DNA of 16,055 bases from Alphaproteobacteria bacterium (GTDB lineage Bacteria > Pseudomonadota > Alphaproteobacteria > Sphingomonadales > Emcibacteraceae), in NCBI GenBank assembly GCA_002401545.1, contig NVTJ01000144.1, positions 1-16,055 of the forward strand, read 5' to 3'. How positions within the stretch are numbered: the first letter of the stretch is position 1; each line of letters starts with the position of its first letter. The notes under the pieces are model-generated. The model ran no database searches and was not told the origin of the DNA. It saw only the letters and a program-made list of their open reading frames with translations. The position numbers and the translations under genes are program-made. Of the stretch, positions 1 to 8,449 are shown piece by piece.

Positions 1-416
1 ATATGGACGGTGCAGCCGGTAAAGCGCACCCCGGATTCCAATGCCCGCTCCTGAGTATGCAGTCCTTTGAAGGACGGCAGCAGGGACGGATGGACGTTCA
101 ATATACGGTCTTTCCAGCGGTTGACAAAACGGGCATCCAATATACGCATGAATCCGGCGAGGCAGATAAATTTGGCCTTATATTTTTTCAGCTCGTCATC
201 AATGGCCTCTTCAAAGGATTCGCGGGTCTCGAAATCCCGGTGATTAATCACTGATGTGGGAATATTGGCCGCCCTAGCCCTCTCAAGGCCATAAGCCCCG
301 GGATTATTGGAAATAACCGCCACGATACGGGCCGGAAAGTCTTTCTCGGCACAGGCATCAATCAACGCTTGCAGATTACTCCCCCGTCCGGAAACCAATA
401 CAGCCACATCTAGCAT
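1..416 (-). CDS. purN: Phosphoribosylglycinamide formyltransferase (GAR transformylase), 3' part beyond window
   Basis: PurN transfers a formyl group from 10-formyl-tetrahydrofolate to glycinamide ribonucleotide, the third step of purine synthesis, in the cytoplasm. The visible 138 residues begin with the phosphate-binding loop SGRGSNLQ (residues 9-16). They contain the catalytic stretch NVHPSLLPSFKG with Asn107 and His109, the partners of Asn106 and His108 in the E. coli enzyme. The catalytic Asp of the C-terminal part falls outside the window. The start is ATG at 416-414, with an AGGA ribosome binding site at 428-425 eight bases upstream. It lies 13 bases after the purM stop, so the two are surely one transcription unit, as in many proteobacteria. 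The gene is cut by the window edge, not broken. Identity is secure. Confidence 0.95.
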   Translation of the reverse strand, partial: MLDVAVLVSGRGSNLQALIDACAEKDFPARIVAVISNNPGAYGLERARAANIPTSVINHRDFETRESFEEAIDDELKKYKAKFICLAGFMRILDARFVNRWKDRILNVHPSLLPSFKGLHTQERALESGVRFTGCTVH

Positions 417-429
417 AAGGATAATCCTG

Positions 430-1533
430 TTATTTGGCGGAAACAGCCTGCCACGGGGCATCGTAACCCCAGCTTCCGGCCGTTCCGGTGACAACGGTTG
501 CTGGCTCATCTGCCGACCTTTGAACCACCTGTCCCAGACTATAGACTGTTTCACCAAATTGCTCGAATATTTTTTGGGTCTCATCGACACCATTCGCCTT
601 GACAATAACCACAAGCCCAATTCCGCAGTTAAAAGTCTTGGCCATTTCCAGCGGTTCCAGATTGCCGGCTTCCCTCAGCCAGTCAAAGACCGGGGGCAGG
701 GTCCAGCCATTTGCATCCACATGGGCGGCGACATCATCTGGCAGGATACGCGGGATATTTTCCACAAAGCCGCCGCCTGTGATATGGGAAATTGCCTTGA
801 TATACCCGGCTTTCAAGGCGGCCAATGTGCTTTTTACGTAAATTTTTGTGGGCTCCAGCAGGGCAGTACCAAAATCTTTACCGGCATCAAAGGGGCAGGG
901 GTCGTTGTATCCAAGACCGGAATCTTCCACCAGACGCCGCACAAGGGAAAAACCGTTGGAATGGACACCGCTTGAGGCGAGGCCAAGCAGAATATCACCT
1001 TCCGAAACATTTTCACCGGTCAGGATATTATCCCGCTCCACCGCACCGACACAGAAACCGGCAAGGTCATAGTCGCCGTCCCTGTACATGCCGGGCATTT
1101 CCGCAGTCTCGCCCCCAATCAGAGCAGCACCTGCCTGTCGACAGCCTTCCGCGATGCCTTCAATGATAGCGCGCCCGGCCTCAACGCTCAAATGTCCGGT
1201 GGCAAAATAATCCAGAAAGAATAGTGGTTCGGCCCCCTGTACAATCAAATCATTGACGCACATGGCCACCAGGTCAATACCGACCGTATCATGCTTACCG
1301 GATTCAATGGCAACCTTCAATTTGGTACCGACTCCATCGGTGCCGGAGACAAGGATCGGATCTTTATAACCCGCTGCTTTCAGGTCAAACAGGGCACCAA
1401 AACCACCAAGAGCGGACGTGCAGCCTGGTCTTTTGGTTGAGGCCGCTGCCGGTTTTATGGCTTCCACAAGGTCATTGCCCGCATTAATATCAACGCCGGC
1501 ATCTTTATATGTGTAGGTTTTCTTTTGGTTCAC
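430..1533 (-). CDS. purM: Phosphoribosylformylglycinamidine cyclo-ligase (AIR synthetase)
   Basis: PurM closes the imidazole ring, converting FGAM and ATP to aminoimidazole ribonucleotide, in the cytoplasm. The protein has 367 residues, close to the family norm of about 345-355. Family signatures are GGFGALFDL (43-51), SGTDGVGTKLKVA (63-75, nucleotide binding), the acidic NDLIVQGAEPLFFLDYFATG stretch (94-113) and IGGETAEMPGMY (139-150). A late glycine-rich loop, SHITGGGFVEN (249-259), is typical of the PurM/PurL superfamily. The start codon is GTG (1533-1531), preceded by a strong AGGTGG site (1545-1540) at six-base spacing, so GTG is favoured over other starts. purN follows after 13 bases. 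The gene is divergent from the DUF2066 gene. Confidence 0.96.
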   Translation of the reverse strand: MNQKKTYTYKDAGVDINAGNDLVEAIKPAAASTKRPGCTSALGGFGALFDLKAAGYKDPILVSGTDGVGTKLKVAIESGKHDTVGIDLVAMCVNDLIVQGAEPLFFLDYFATGHLSVEAGRAIIEGIAEGCRQAGAALIGGETAEMPGMYRDGDYDLAGFCVGAVERDNILTGENVSEGDILLGLASSGVHSNGFSLVRRLVEDSGLGYNDPCPFDAGKDFGTALLEPTKIYVKSTLAALKAGYIKAISHITGGGFVENIPRILPDDVAAHVDANGWTLPPVFDWLREAGNLEPLEMAKTFNCGIGLVVIVKANGVDETQKIFEQFGETVYSLGQVVQRSADEPATVVTGTAGSWGYDAPWQAVSAK

Positions 1534-1618
1534 ATTCTTCCACCTGAAAATACTATATACAGGATCAGATATAAGGGCAGGGGCGGTGAAATGCCACCTG
1601 ATTTTTATGTTATCGGAA

Positions 1619-1648
1619 ATTATAAATTACTTGCCATAGTGATGACAA
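1619..1648 (-). promoter_or_regulatory. Probable sigma70-type promoter of purMN
   Basis: Reading the minus strand, TTGTCA (1648-1643) is followed after 18 bases by a perfect TATAAT (1624-1619). Transcription should begin near 1612, giving a leader of about 80 bases before the purM GTG. The leader contains the octamer TCAGGTGG twice (1601-1594 and 1547-1540). The second copy includes the purM ribosome binding site. I recognise no riboswitch in the leader. The call rests on hexamer match and position only. Confidence 0.6.
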
Positions 1649-1649
1649 G

Positions 1650-2849
1650 ATGCACTATTATGACTTTGAAGGGCGGACAAGACTGACTGGATTAATAAAA
1701 TTGAATAAGAATACATTGAAAACATACTATTATATATTTATATTAATGTTATGCTTCAGCATACCTAACAGTATTTCATCGGCGCGGGAAAGTGACCCTC
1801 AAATCGGGTCGCCCAGAATATATACAATTTACAATTTATCCATAGATGAGACAGGGCCAAACTCCAACCGGGCAAGCCAGACAGCCGTGAAGTCGGCCCA
1901 GCGCACAGCCCTTGAGAAGTTATTTCGCAAAATTATCCGTGAAGAAGATCAGGTTAACCTTCCTGTCCTTGACGATGGCCAGATTACAGAGCTTGTCAGT
2001 GGACTTGAGGTTGCCAACGAGAAAAGCTCACCTGTCCGCTATATGGCTGATTTTACCGTTCATTTCAGCCGCGACAAGATTTATAATTTCCTGTCCGGTA
2101 GGCAAATACCCTTTGCGGAAACCCTGTCTAATCCGGCAAGCATTATCACAGTAGTGGAGAAGGATGGGGCAGTGTTGCTATGGGAAAAAGGCAATGACTG
2201 GCATAGGTCATGGGTTACCTATGACACGGCGAATAATCTTGTGCCGGTTCGGGTAATCGTTTCATCCCTTGCCAATCGCCTGTCTATTACGGCGTGGCAG
2301 GCCCAGCAGGGTGATAAAAAAGCCTTGCAGAATTTCGTCAAAGAGCATGGGCTGGACAAGCTCTATGTGATGAGCGCACGAATTGAAGATGATATTTCAG
2401 AAGGAAAAAAGATATTGGAGCTGACTATTTTTAAGGCCGGTGAAGATAAGTATCAATTCAGAACCATCATTGACGATAAAAACAACGGCGAAGATACCGA
2501 AAACCTCTATAACGAGGCCATCCGGCAGGCAACATACTGGCTCGATAACCAATGGAAAGAAAAGGTGATGATTCATTTCGGTACATCGTCGCGCCTGAAG
2601 GTTAAGATCAAATATGATCGCGGCGAAGACTGGTTTGAGATCAAGAAAAAACTGGAATCCATATCTTTGATTCGCAAAATAACCACCCATAGCTTAACCA
2701 CAAGCGCGGCTAATGTGGAAATCGAACATTCCGGTGATGTGGAACAGATCATTCTGACATTAGAGCAGGAAGACCTGATTTTGACAGAACTATCTGATAA
2801 CATGGTACCACACCTGAATTACCCATGGGTTTTGACCTTAAAGAAGTGA
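1650..2849 (+). CDS. DUF2066 domain-containing exported protein
   Basis: This is an envelope protein of unknown function. A basic, then hydrophobic segment (about residues 24-45, K-T-YYY then IFILMLCFSIPNSISSA) looks like a signal peptide cleaved near Ser44/Ala45. The mature part opens with the DUF2066 pattern, in which a conserved helix (VKSAQRTALEKLFRKII, 80-96) precedes YMADFTVHF (131-139) and a LLWEKGNDW stretch. It has 399 residues as called, but the start is uncertain. The ATG at 1650 has no clear ribosome binding site, and in-frame TTG codons (1701 and 1716) lie closer to the signal peptide. It sits four bases before hda. As I recall, the order purN-purM / DUF2066-hda also occurs in Pseudomonas, which supports the assignment but gives no function. 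Confidence 0.8.
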   Translation: MHYYDFEGRTRLTGLIKLNKNTLKTYYYIFILMLCFSIPNSISSARESDPQIGSPRIYTIYNLSIDETGPNSNRASQTAVKSAQRTALEKLFRKIIREEDQVNLPVLDDGQITELVSGLEVANEKSSPVRYMADFTVHFSRDKIYNFLSGRQIPFAETLSNPASIITVVEKDGAVLLWEKGNDWHRSWVTYDTANNLVPVRVIVSSLANRLSITAWQAQQGDKKALQNFVKEHGLDKLYVMSARIEDDISEGKKILELTIFKAGEDKYQFRTIIDDKNNGEDTENLYNEAIRQATYWLDNQWKEKVMIHFGTSSRLKVKIKYDRGEDWFEIKKKLESISLIRKITTHSLTTSAANVEIEHSGDVEQIILTLEQEDLILTELSDNMVPHLNYPWVLTLKK

Positions 2850-2853
2850 CTAT

Positions 2854-3510
2854 ATGCCCCCCGTTCAAATTCCCTTTGATATACCCATTCGTGAAGCTTT
2901 TAAAGCCGGAGATTTTTTTGTAACCCCGTCAAATGAGGCTGCCGTTAACTGGCTTGACCGCTGGCCCCATTGGCGAAACAGCCACTGCACCATAGTTTAT
3001 GGTACGGCCGGATGTGGCAAAACGCATCTGTCACACGTCTGGCAGCATAAGTCAGGGGCCAGGCCGGTAAATCCTGGAAAGTTCCGGCGTGATGAATTAT
3101 CCAGCAACCTGATTATTGACGATGTGGATAATATCCTTGAAAATCCTGAAATGCAGGAGAAATTATTCCATCTATATAACTGGCAGAAGGAAAATGGCGG
3201 CACGCTTATGTTGACAGCCAATAAGCACCCAAAGCACTGGCCGCTTGACCTGCCGGATTTGCGGTCCCGGATGCTCGCATCCATGACCATTGAAATCGGG
3301 CCGCCGGATGATGAACTGCTGGCAGCGGTGATCATAAAACAATTTGACGACCGACAGATTAATGTGCCGGCTGAAGTCGTCACTTACCTGATAGCCAGAA
3401 TGGAAAGATCATTTGAAGCCGCCCGGGACATCGTGAGCAGAATTGATAATCTGGCCCTTGCCCAAAAACGGAAAATAACCATTCCCCTCATACGGAATTT
3501 GTTGCTATAA
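2854..3510 (+). CDS. hda: DnaA-related regulator of replication initiation (Hda/HdaA)
   Basis: Hda-type proteins bind the DNA-loaded sliding clamp and stimulate ATP hydrolysis by DnaA, preventing re-initiation of replication. The 218-residue protein begins with QIPFDI (5-10), which resembles the Hda clamp-binding motif QL(S/P)LPL. It then has a Walker A GTAGCGKT (50-57), a Walker B LIIDD (86-90), a box VII-like LPDLRSR (133-139) that carries the expected arginine finger, and a sensor 2-like AARDIVSR (189-196). It lacks the DNA-binding domain IV and the N-terminal domains of DnaA, which separates it from DnaA proper. The ATG is preceded by AAGAAG (2841-2846) at seven-base spacing. It is four bases after the DUF2066 stop and 34 before ppk1, so co-transcription is likely. 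Confidence 0.92.
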   Translation: MPPVQIPFDIPIREAFKAGDFFVTPSNEAAVNWLDRWPHWRNSHCTIVYGTAGCGKTHLSHVWQHKSGARPVNPGKFRRDELSSNLIIDDVDNILENPEMQEKLFHLYNWQKENGGTLMLTANKHPKHWPLDLPDLRSRMLASMTIEIGPPDDELLAAVIIKQFDDRQINVPAEVVTYLIARMERSFEAARDIVSRIDNLALAQKRKITIPLIRNLLL

Positions 3511-3544
3511 TCCAGAGGGTGTTCTCAATTGCTGGAATTCAAAA

Positions 3545-5689
3545 ATGACGCTGTCCCGGACAAAAGAAAAAAATACATTTCCGTTCCACAATTTTCCTGT
3601 TAATGAACGATTGATTAACCGGGAACTTTCGTGGTTGCGGTTTAATATGCGGGTGATGGAGGAGTCCAATAATCTGGCTCATCCGCTGCTGGAACGTCTG
3701 CGTTTTTTATCCATATCGGGCAGTAATCTGGATGAATTCTATATGGTTAGGGTTGCCGGAATACGCGGGCAGATAACCGCAGGTGTGGAAAAAGTCAGCA
3801 ATGAAGGGCTGACACCGGCAGAACAGCTTAACCAGATTAATCAGCTCGCCGGAAAACTTATCAGTGAACAGCAGGTCTGTTGGGCAGGTTTGGTAAAGAG
3901 CCTGAAAGATGAAGGCATTGACCTTATCGATGCCCATGATGTTTCCACAGAGGACAAGGCTTGGCTTGAGATATATTTTCTGGAAAATATTTTCCCTATC
4001 CTGACACCATTGGCGGTTGATCCGGCGCATCCCTTTCCATTCATTCCGAATCTTGGTTTCTCCATTGTTCTCGAACTGGAAAATGATAATGATGGTGGCA
4101 CGCTATTGGCTCTGATTCCAGTTCCACGCCAGACGAAACGGTTTGTCCGGCTGCCTGGGGAAGAAGTTCGCTTCATATCTGTTGAAAATTGCATATGTTT
4201 GTTTCTCCACAGATTATTTCCCAATTATTCTATCAGGAGAGATGGTATTTTCCGCTTGATCCGCGACAGCGAGATGGAGGTGGATGAAGAGGCCGAAGAT
4301 CTGGTGCGGGTGTTTGAGAGTGCGCTTAAACGGCGGCGGCGGGGGCGTGTGATCCGGTTGGAGGTTAATGCCAAAATGCCAAAAAATCTTCTGAAAATGG
4401 TCAGAAGAAAGCTTCAGATAACGGAAAAGGAAATTATCAGCATCGATGGTATTCTGGGCATTGCTGAAGTGGACCAGTTGATTGTTGACGGATTTCCCAA
4501 GCTTAAATTCATGTCCCTGAACCCCCGTTTTCCCCAGCGCATGAAAGACAAGGGCGGTAATTGTTTTTCAGCCATTCGCGAAAAAGATTTCATTGTTCAC
4601 CACCCTTTTGAAAGCTTCGATGTTGTGGTCAGCTTCCTGCAGCAGGCGGCTCTGGACCCGGATGTGGTGGCCATCAAGCAGACTTTATACCGCACAAGTG
4701 AAAATTCCCCGATTATAAGGGCTTTGATAGATGCGGCGGAATCGGGAAAATCGGTTACGGCTCTTGTGGAATTGAAGGCACGTTTTGATGAGGCTAAAAA
4801 TATCAAATGGGCCAGAGATATGGAACGGGCAGGGGTTCAGGTGGTCTATGGTTTTCTGGAATTGAAAACCCACGCCAAAATATCGGTGATTATTCGCCGG
4901 GAAAATGACCAGCTTCGCACCTATATCCATTATGGCACCGGAAATTATCACCCCATCACCGCCAAGGTCTATACCGATCTGTCTTTTTTTACCGATGATG
5001 AGGCATTGGGCCGTGATGCGGTTCATATTTTCAATTATCTAACGGGATACGCCCGGCCCAAACAACTGGAAAAGGTGGTAATTTCTCCCTTTGGCATTCG
5101 TGACAAACTAATGGAAATGATTGACCGGGAAATAATATTCGCCCGGGCAGGAAAGCCCGCCACCCTCTGGGCCAAGATGAATGCTCTTGTCGACCCGATC
5201 ATCATAGACAAATTATATGAGGCATCCTGTTCGGGGGTGTCCATTGACCTTGTGGTGCGGGGCATATGCTGCCTCCGGCCCGGCGTTGCTGGCATGTCGG
5301 AAAATATCCGGATAAAAAGCATCGTGGGCCGCTTTCTGGAACATGCCCGGATTACCTGTTTTGGTAATGGTCATAAAATGCCCTCAGATCAGGCAATCGT
5401 ATATATTTCTTCTTCCGACTGGATGCCGCGAAATTTTGAACGCCGGGTGGAAACCATGATTCCCATTGATAATCTGACGGTTAAATCACAGGTGCTTGGC
5501 CAAATTATGGTGGCCAATCTGAAAGATAATGTCCAGAGTTGGCATTTGCAGCCGGATCATTCTTATGTGCGGGATGGTTCAGAGGGCAGTAAATTCTCTG
5601 CCCATGAGTATTTTTTAAAAAATCCAAGCCTGTCCGGCATGGGAAAGGCCATTGAAGGCAAGGAATTTCCCTTGCTGTTGAAAGAGTGA
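3545..5689 (+). CDS. ppk1: Polyphosphate kinase 1
   Basis: PPK1 reversibly builds inorganic polyphosphate from the terminal phosphate of ATP, at the inner face of the membrane. The 714 residues match the family length. The N-terminal domain starts with INRELSWLRFNMRV (24-37). The catalytic half shows ELKTHAK with the phosphorylated His443 (E. coli His435) and YIHYGTGNYHP with His462 (E. coli His454). It also has VELKARFDEAKN (408-419, with the Arg matching E. coli Arg405), QTLYRTS (379-385, with the Arg matching Arg375) and FLEHARI with His600 (E. coli His592). No key residue is missing. The ATG has only a weak upstream site (TGGAA), and no better in-frame start exists. It sits between hda and ppx, whose start is six bases after its stop. 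Confidence 0.97.
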   Translation: MTLSRTKEKNTFPFHNFPVNERLINRELSWLRFNMRVMEESNNLAHPLLERLRFLSISGSNLDEFYMVRVAGIRGQITAGVEKVSNEGLTPAEQLNQINQLAGKLISEQQVCWAGLVKSLKDEGIDLIDAHDVSTEDKAWLEIYFLENIFPILTPLAVDPAHPFPFIPNLGFSIVLELENDNDGGTLLALIPVPRQTKRFVRLPGEEVRFISVENCICLFLHRLFPNYSIRRDGIFRLIRDSEMEVDEEAEDLVRVFESALKRRRRGRVIRLEVNAKMPKNLLKMVRRKLQITEKEIISIDGILGIAEVDQLIVDGFPKLKFMSLNPRFPQRMKDKGGNCFSAIREKDFIVHHPFESFDVVVSFLQQAALDPDVVAIKQTLYRTSENSPIIRALIDAAESGKSVTALVELKARFDEAKNIKWARDMERAGVQVVYGFLELKTHAKISVIIRRENDQLRTYIHYGTGNYHPITAKVYTDLSFFTDDEALGRDAVHIFNYLTGYARPKQLEKVVISPFGIRDKLMEMIDREIIFARAGKPATLWAKMNALVDPIIIDKLYEASCSGVSIDLVVRGICCLRPGVAGMSENIRIKSIVGRFLEHARITCFGNGHKMPSDQAIVYISSSDWMPRNFERRVETMIPIDNLTVKSQVLGQIMVANLKDNVQSWHLQPDHSYVRDGSEGSKFSAHEYFLKNPSLSGMGKAIEGKEFPLLLKE

Positions 5690-5695
5690 CTGTTT

Positions 5696-7162
5696 TTGGA
5701 AAAATTTGCCGTTATTGATATTGGATCAAACACCGTTCGTCTGGTGGTTTATGAAAGCATGAGGCGAGCGCCTTATGTGATTTTTAATGAAAAAATCCTT
5801 TGTGGTCTGGGGCGTGGCCTGTCTGAAACAGGCATGATGCAGGATAAAGCCATGGATAGGGTTATCGAAAACCTGAACCGTTTTCATTTGATGCTGGGCA
5901 AGATGGATGTGAGAAATTACCGTGTAGTGGCCACATCGGCGGTGCGCGAAGCAAAAAACGGCCCTGATTTTGCCGAACGAATAAGACGGGAATGCAAGCT
6001 GGATGTTGCCGTGATTTCCGGTGAAGATGAGGCCAGATTATCCGGACTTGGGGTTTTATGTGCCTTGCCCCGAGCGAGGGGTATCATGGGTGATCTGGGC
6101 GGCGGCAGCCTGGAACTGGCGCGCCTTACGGATGGCGATGTGGCGGAAAAGGTCAGTTTTGCCATTGGCCCACTTAAATATCAGTCCCTTGATGGTCAGA
6201 CTATTTCTTCTCCCAAGGCAGATATTGACAGGGCCATAGCCTCGCTCGACTGGAAAAGTGAGCATAAAAATGAAAATTTTTATGCGGTTGGCGGTTCCTG
6301 GCGGGCGCTGGCTAAAATCCATATCATGGAAAAAGGTTATGCTCTGAATAATGTCCATCATTATACCATTGACCGGGACGACGCCCTTGAACTGACACAA
6401 CGTATATCCGGGATGCATTATGTTGAACTTAACCGCTATTGTGTCCATATTTCTTCGCGACGCCTGAAGGTTCTGCCTTTGTCGGCTTATATCCTCAACC
6501 GTCTGATCAAAAAACTGCAATCACGCCGTTTGGTTATTTCAGGCTATGGCCTGCGGGAGGGACTGCTTTATGAAGGCATGACGCCGGATGTGCGGCAACA
6601 GGACCCCCTGATTGCGGCCTGCCATGATATTGCGACTAATACGGGCCGTTTCTCTGAACATGGCCAGCGGGTACAGAAATGGATTGATCCCCTGTTTCCC
6701 GAAGAAGACTTTGAGCCAAACCGCCTGCGGCTGGCGGCAGCAATCCTGAGCGATGTGGGCTGGCGCGGTCACCCGGAATACCAGGCGGAAAAAGTTTTAT
6801 ATGAGGTTCTGCATGGCCGTTTGCTGGGGCTTGCCCACAGGGGGGCCGCCTTTCTGGGATTGGCGCTATATATTTGTTACGGCGGAAAAACCGGCGAAAA
6901 AGAGACTGCCAAGGTTGAGACATTACTTAAAGCCCCGGATATCCTCTATGCAAATCAGGTGGGGCTTGCCCTGAGGCTGGCACAAAGAATCTCCGGGGGG
7001 ACGGAAAAAGGTCTGAAATCTGCCTCTCTGGAAATTAAAGACGGTAAAATGCTGCTGAATGTGCGGGCTCAGGACAAAGCACTGGTCAATGAGGTTGTGA
7101 TCAAACGCTTCACAAAACTTGCCCGGCAATTTAACCTGGAAGAAGACGTTAGAATTATCTAA
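5696..7162 (+). CDS. ppx: Exopolyphosphatase (Ppx/GppA family)
   Basis: This enzyme removes terminal phosphates from polyphosphate and may also act on pppGpp; the two activities cannot be told apart here. Its 488 residues begin with the ASKHA-fold phosphate loop VIDIGSNTVRL (6-16). The second loop is MGDLGGGSLEL (131-141), and the acidic ISGEDEARL (107-115) lies where the catalytic Glu is expected. An HD-like C-terminal domain follows, but its usual first His is replaced in LSDVGW (351-356), as is common in Ppx. The start is TTG (5696), because the only other upstream in-frame possibility is CTG at 5690 before a stop at 5687. AAAGAG (5681-5686) serves as ribosome binding site. It follows ppk1 by six bases, a build-and-degrade pair. 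Its TAA overlaps the stop of convergent rnd. Confidence 0.95.
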   Translation: MEKFAVIDIGSNTVRLVVYESMRRAPYVIFNEKILCGLGRGLSETGMMQDKAMDRVIENLNRFHLMLGKMDVRNYRVVATSAVREAKNGPDFAERIRRECKLDVAVISGEDEARLSGLGVLCALPRARGIMGDLGGGSLELARLTDGDVAEKVSFAIGPLKYQSLDGQTISSPKADIDRAIASLDWKSEHKNENFYAVGGSWRALAKIHIMEKGYALNNVHHYTIDRDDALELTQRISGMHYVELNRYCVHISSRRLKVLPLSAYILNRLIKKLQSRRLVISGYGLREGLLYEGMTPDVRQQDPLIAACHDIATNTGRFSEHGQRVQKWIDPLFPEEDFEPNRLRLAAAILSDVGWRGHPEYQAEKVLYEVLHGRLLGLAHRGAAFLGLALYICYGGKTGEKETAKVETLLKAPDILYANQVGLALRLAQRISGGTEKGLKSASLEIKDGKMLLNVRAQDKALVNEVVIKRFTKLARQFNLEEDVRII

Positions 7163-8325
7163 TCTTCTTGCTGCGGATTCATTGGAATCAGGGTGACTTT
7201 ACCGTTTTTCATGGCCAAAGCCAGCTTGCCTTCTTTAACCGCAAGGGCTTGTTTGCCAAATAAGTCATAGCGCCAGCCGGACAGGGCCGGAATATCAGCA
7301 TCATCCTTTTCCGCCAGTCTCTCAAGGTCATCAACCGAAGCAATGAGTTTCGGCGCCACATTCTCGCTCTGGCAGGTCAGTTTAAGCAGAACCTTGAGCA
7401 GTTCCATTACCGGGTCTGTATTCTGTGCCGGAGGCTGTTTGCGGCTGATTTTAGGCAGGCTGTCTTCGGGCCGGTCAAGAACCTGACGGACGACGGCAAG
7501 AACATTTCGACCATTCTTGCTTTGGCCAAACCCCGGTGACAGACCACGTATGCTGCCTAAAGCATTGGTATGTTCAGGTCTTACGGCAGAAATTTCAAGT
7601 AATACTTCATCCCTCATAACCCGGTTACGTGGTATATTACGGCTCTGTGCCTCTATTTCCCGCCACTCGGCCAGCGCCCGGGCAACGGCATTGAATAAAC
7701 GATTGCTGCTTCTGATTTTAAGCCGCTTCCAGGCATTTTCCGGCAGAACGACAAAAGTATCCAGATTAGCCAGTTCCGCCATTTCCTGCTTCAGCCAATG
7801 ACTGCGCTTGCTTTTGGTCAGTTGTTTATCCAGATTCTTGTATATGGTCCGCAGATGGGTGACATCGCCAAGGGCATAATCAATCTGTCGCTGAGTTAAC
7901 GGACGGCGGGACCAATCGGTAATGCGGGTGCTTTTATCCAAAGTGGCCCCGGCCATGCTTAACACCAGCTTCTCATAGCCAATGCTGTCGCCATAACCGC
8001 AGACCATGGCCGCGACCTGAGAATCAAACAGGGGTTTTGGCACAATGCCTTTTTCATTGACAAAAATCTCGATATCCTGCCGTGAGGCATGAAAAACCTT
8101 GAGAATACTCTCATTGGTCATAAGGTCATAAAAAGGGGTCAGATCAATACCGGGAGCCAAAGGGTCAATGGCATGATATTCTTCTTCATTGGCGACCTGA
8201 ATCAGGCAAAGTTTGGAATAATAGGTTTTGGTGCGCAGAAATTCTGTATCCACGGTGATATATTGTGATTTCTCCAGCCGCAGACAAAGGGCTGCTAACT
8301 GCTCATTGGTTGTGATTACGCTCAT
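7159..8325 (-). CDS. rnd: Ribonuclease D
   Basis: RNase D is a 3'-5' exoribonuclease that trims tRNA precursors and other stable RNAs. The 388-residue protein has an intact DEDDy active site: Asp26 and Glu28 in VDTEFLR, Asp84 in FHASRQDIEIF, and Tyr150 with Asp154 in DYALGDVTHL. An HRDC nucleic-acid-binding domain follows at about 208-287, and a second helical region occupies the C-terminus, the usual RNase D layout. The ATG at 8325 has AGGTAAG (8338-8332) upstream. It is convergent with ppx (stop codons overlap by four bases) and divergent from aspS across 124 bases. Confidence 0.95.
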   Translation of the reverse strand: MSVITTNEQLAALCLRLEKSQYITVDTEFLRTKTYYSKLCLIQVANEEEYHAIDPLAPGIDLTPFYDLMTNESILKVFHASRQDIEIFVNEKGIVPKPLFDSQVAAMVCGYGDSIGYEKLVLSMAGATLDKSTRITDWSRRPLTQRQIDYALGDVTHLRTIYKNLDKQLTKSKRSHWLKQEMAELANLDTFVVLPENAWKRLKIRSSNRLFNAVARALAEWREIEAQSRNIPRNRVMRDEVLLEISAVRPEHTNALGSIRGLSPGFGQSKNGRNVLAVVRQVLDRPEDSLPKISRKQPPAQNTDPVMELLKVLLKLTCQSENVAPKLIASVDDLERLAEKDDADIPALSGWRYDLFGKQALAVKEGKLALAMKNGKVTLIPMNPQQED

Positions 8326-8385
8326 TATTTTCTTACCTGATATCTGTTTGCCAGTGCGTCGTTATCAAGCCTGACAAAGAATAAC

Positions 8386-8391
8386 TTGACA
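8386..8391 (+). promoter_or_regulatory. Candidate -35 element in the rnd/aspS divergent gap
   Basis: The 124-base gap between rnd and aspS holds a perfect TTGACA on the plus strand, but no convincing -10 lies 16-18 bases downstream. The overlapping minus-strand TTGTCA (8393-8388) could serve rnd, again without a good -10. A near repeat (CCTGACAA, then CTTGACAA, 14 bases apart) is visible. Promoters for both genes must lie here; the exact elements are unclear. Confidence 0.3.
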
Positions 8392-8449
8392 AGCGGGCAA
8401 TAAAGCACAAAAACACCATGATTTACACATTAAAGTTAGAAGATTTGCT

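Noticed and set aside
307..975. A 222-codon open frame on the plus strand
   Set aside because: It lies antisense across purN and purM, whose protein motifs are unmistakable; its translation has no recognisable domain and no ribosome binding site.
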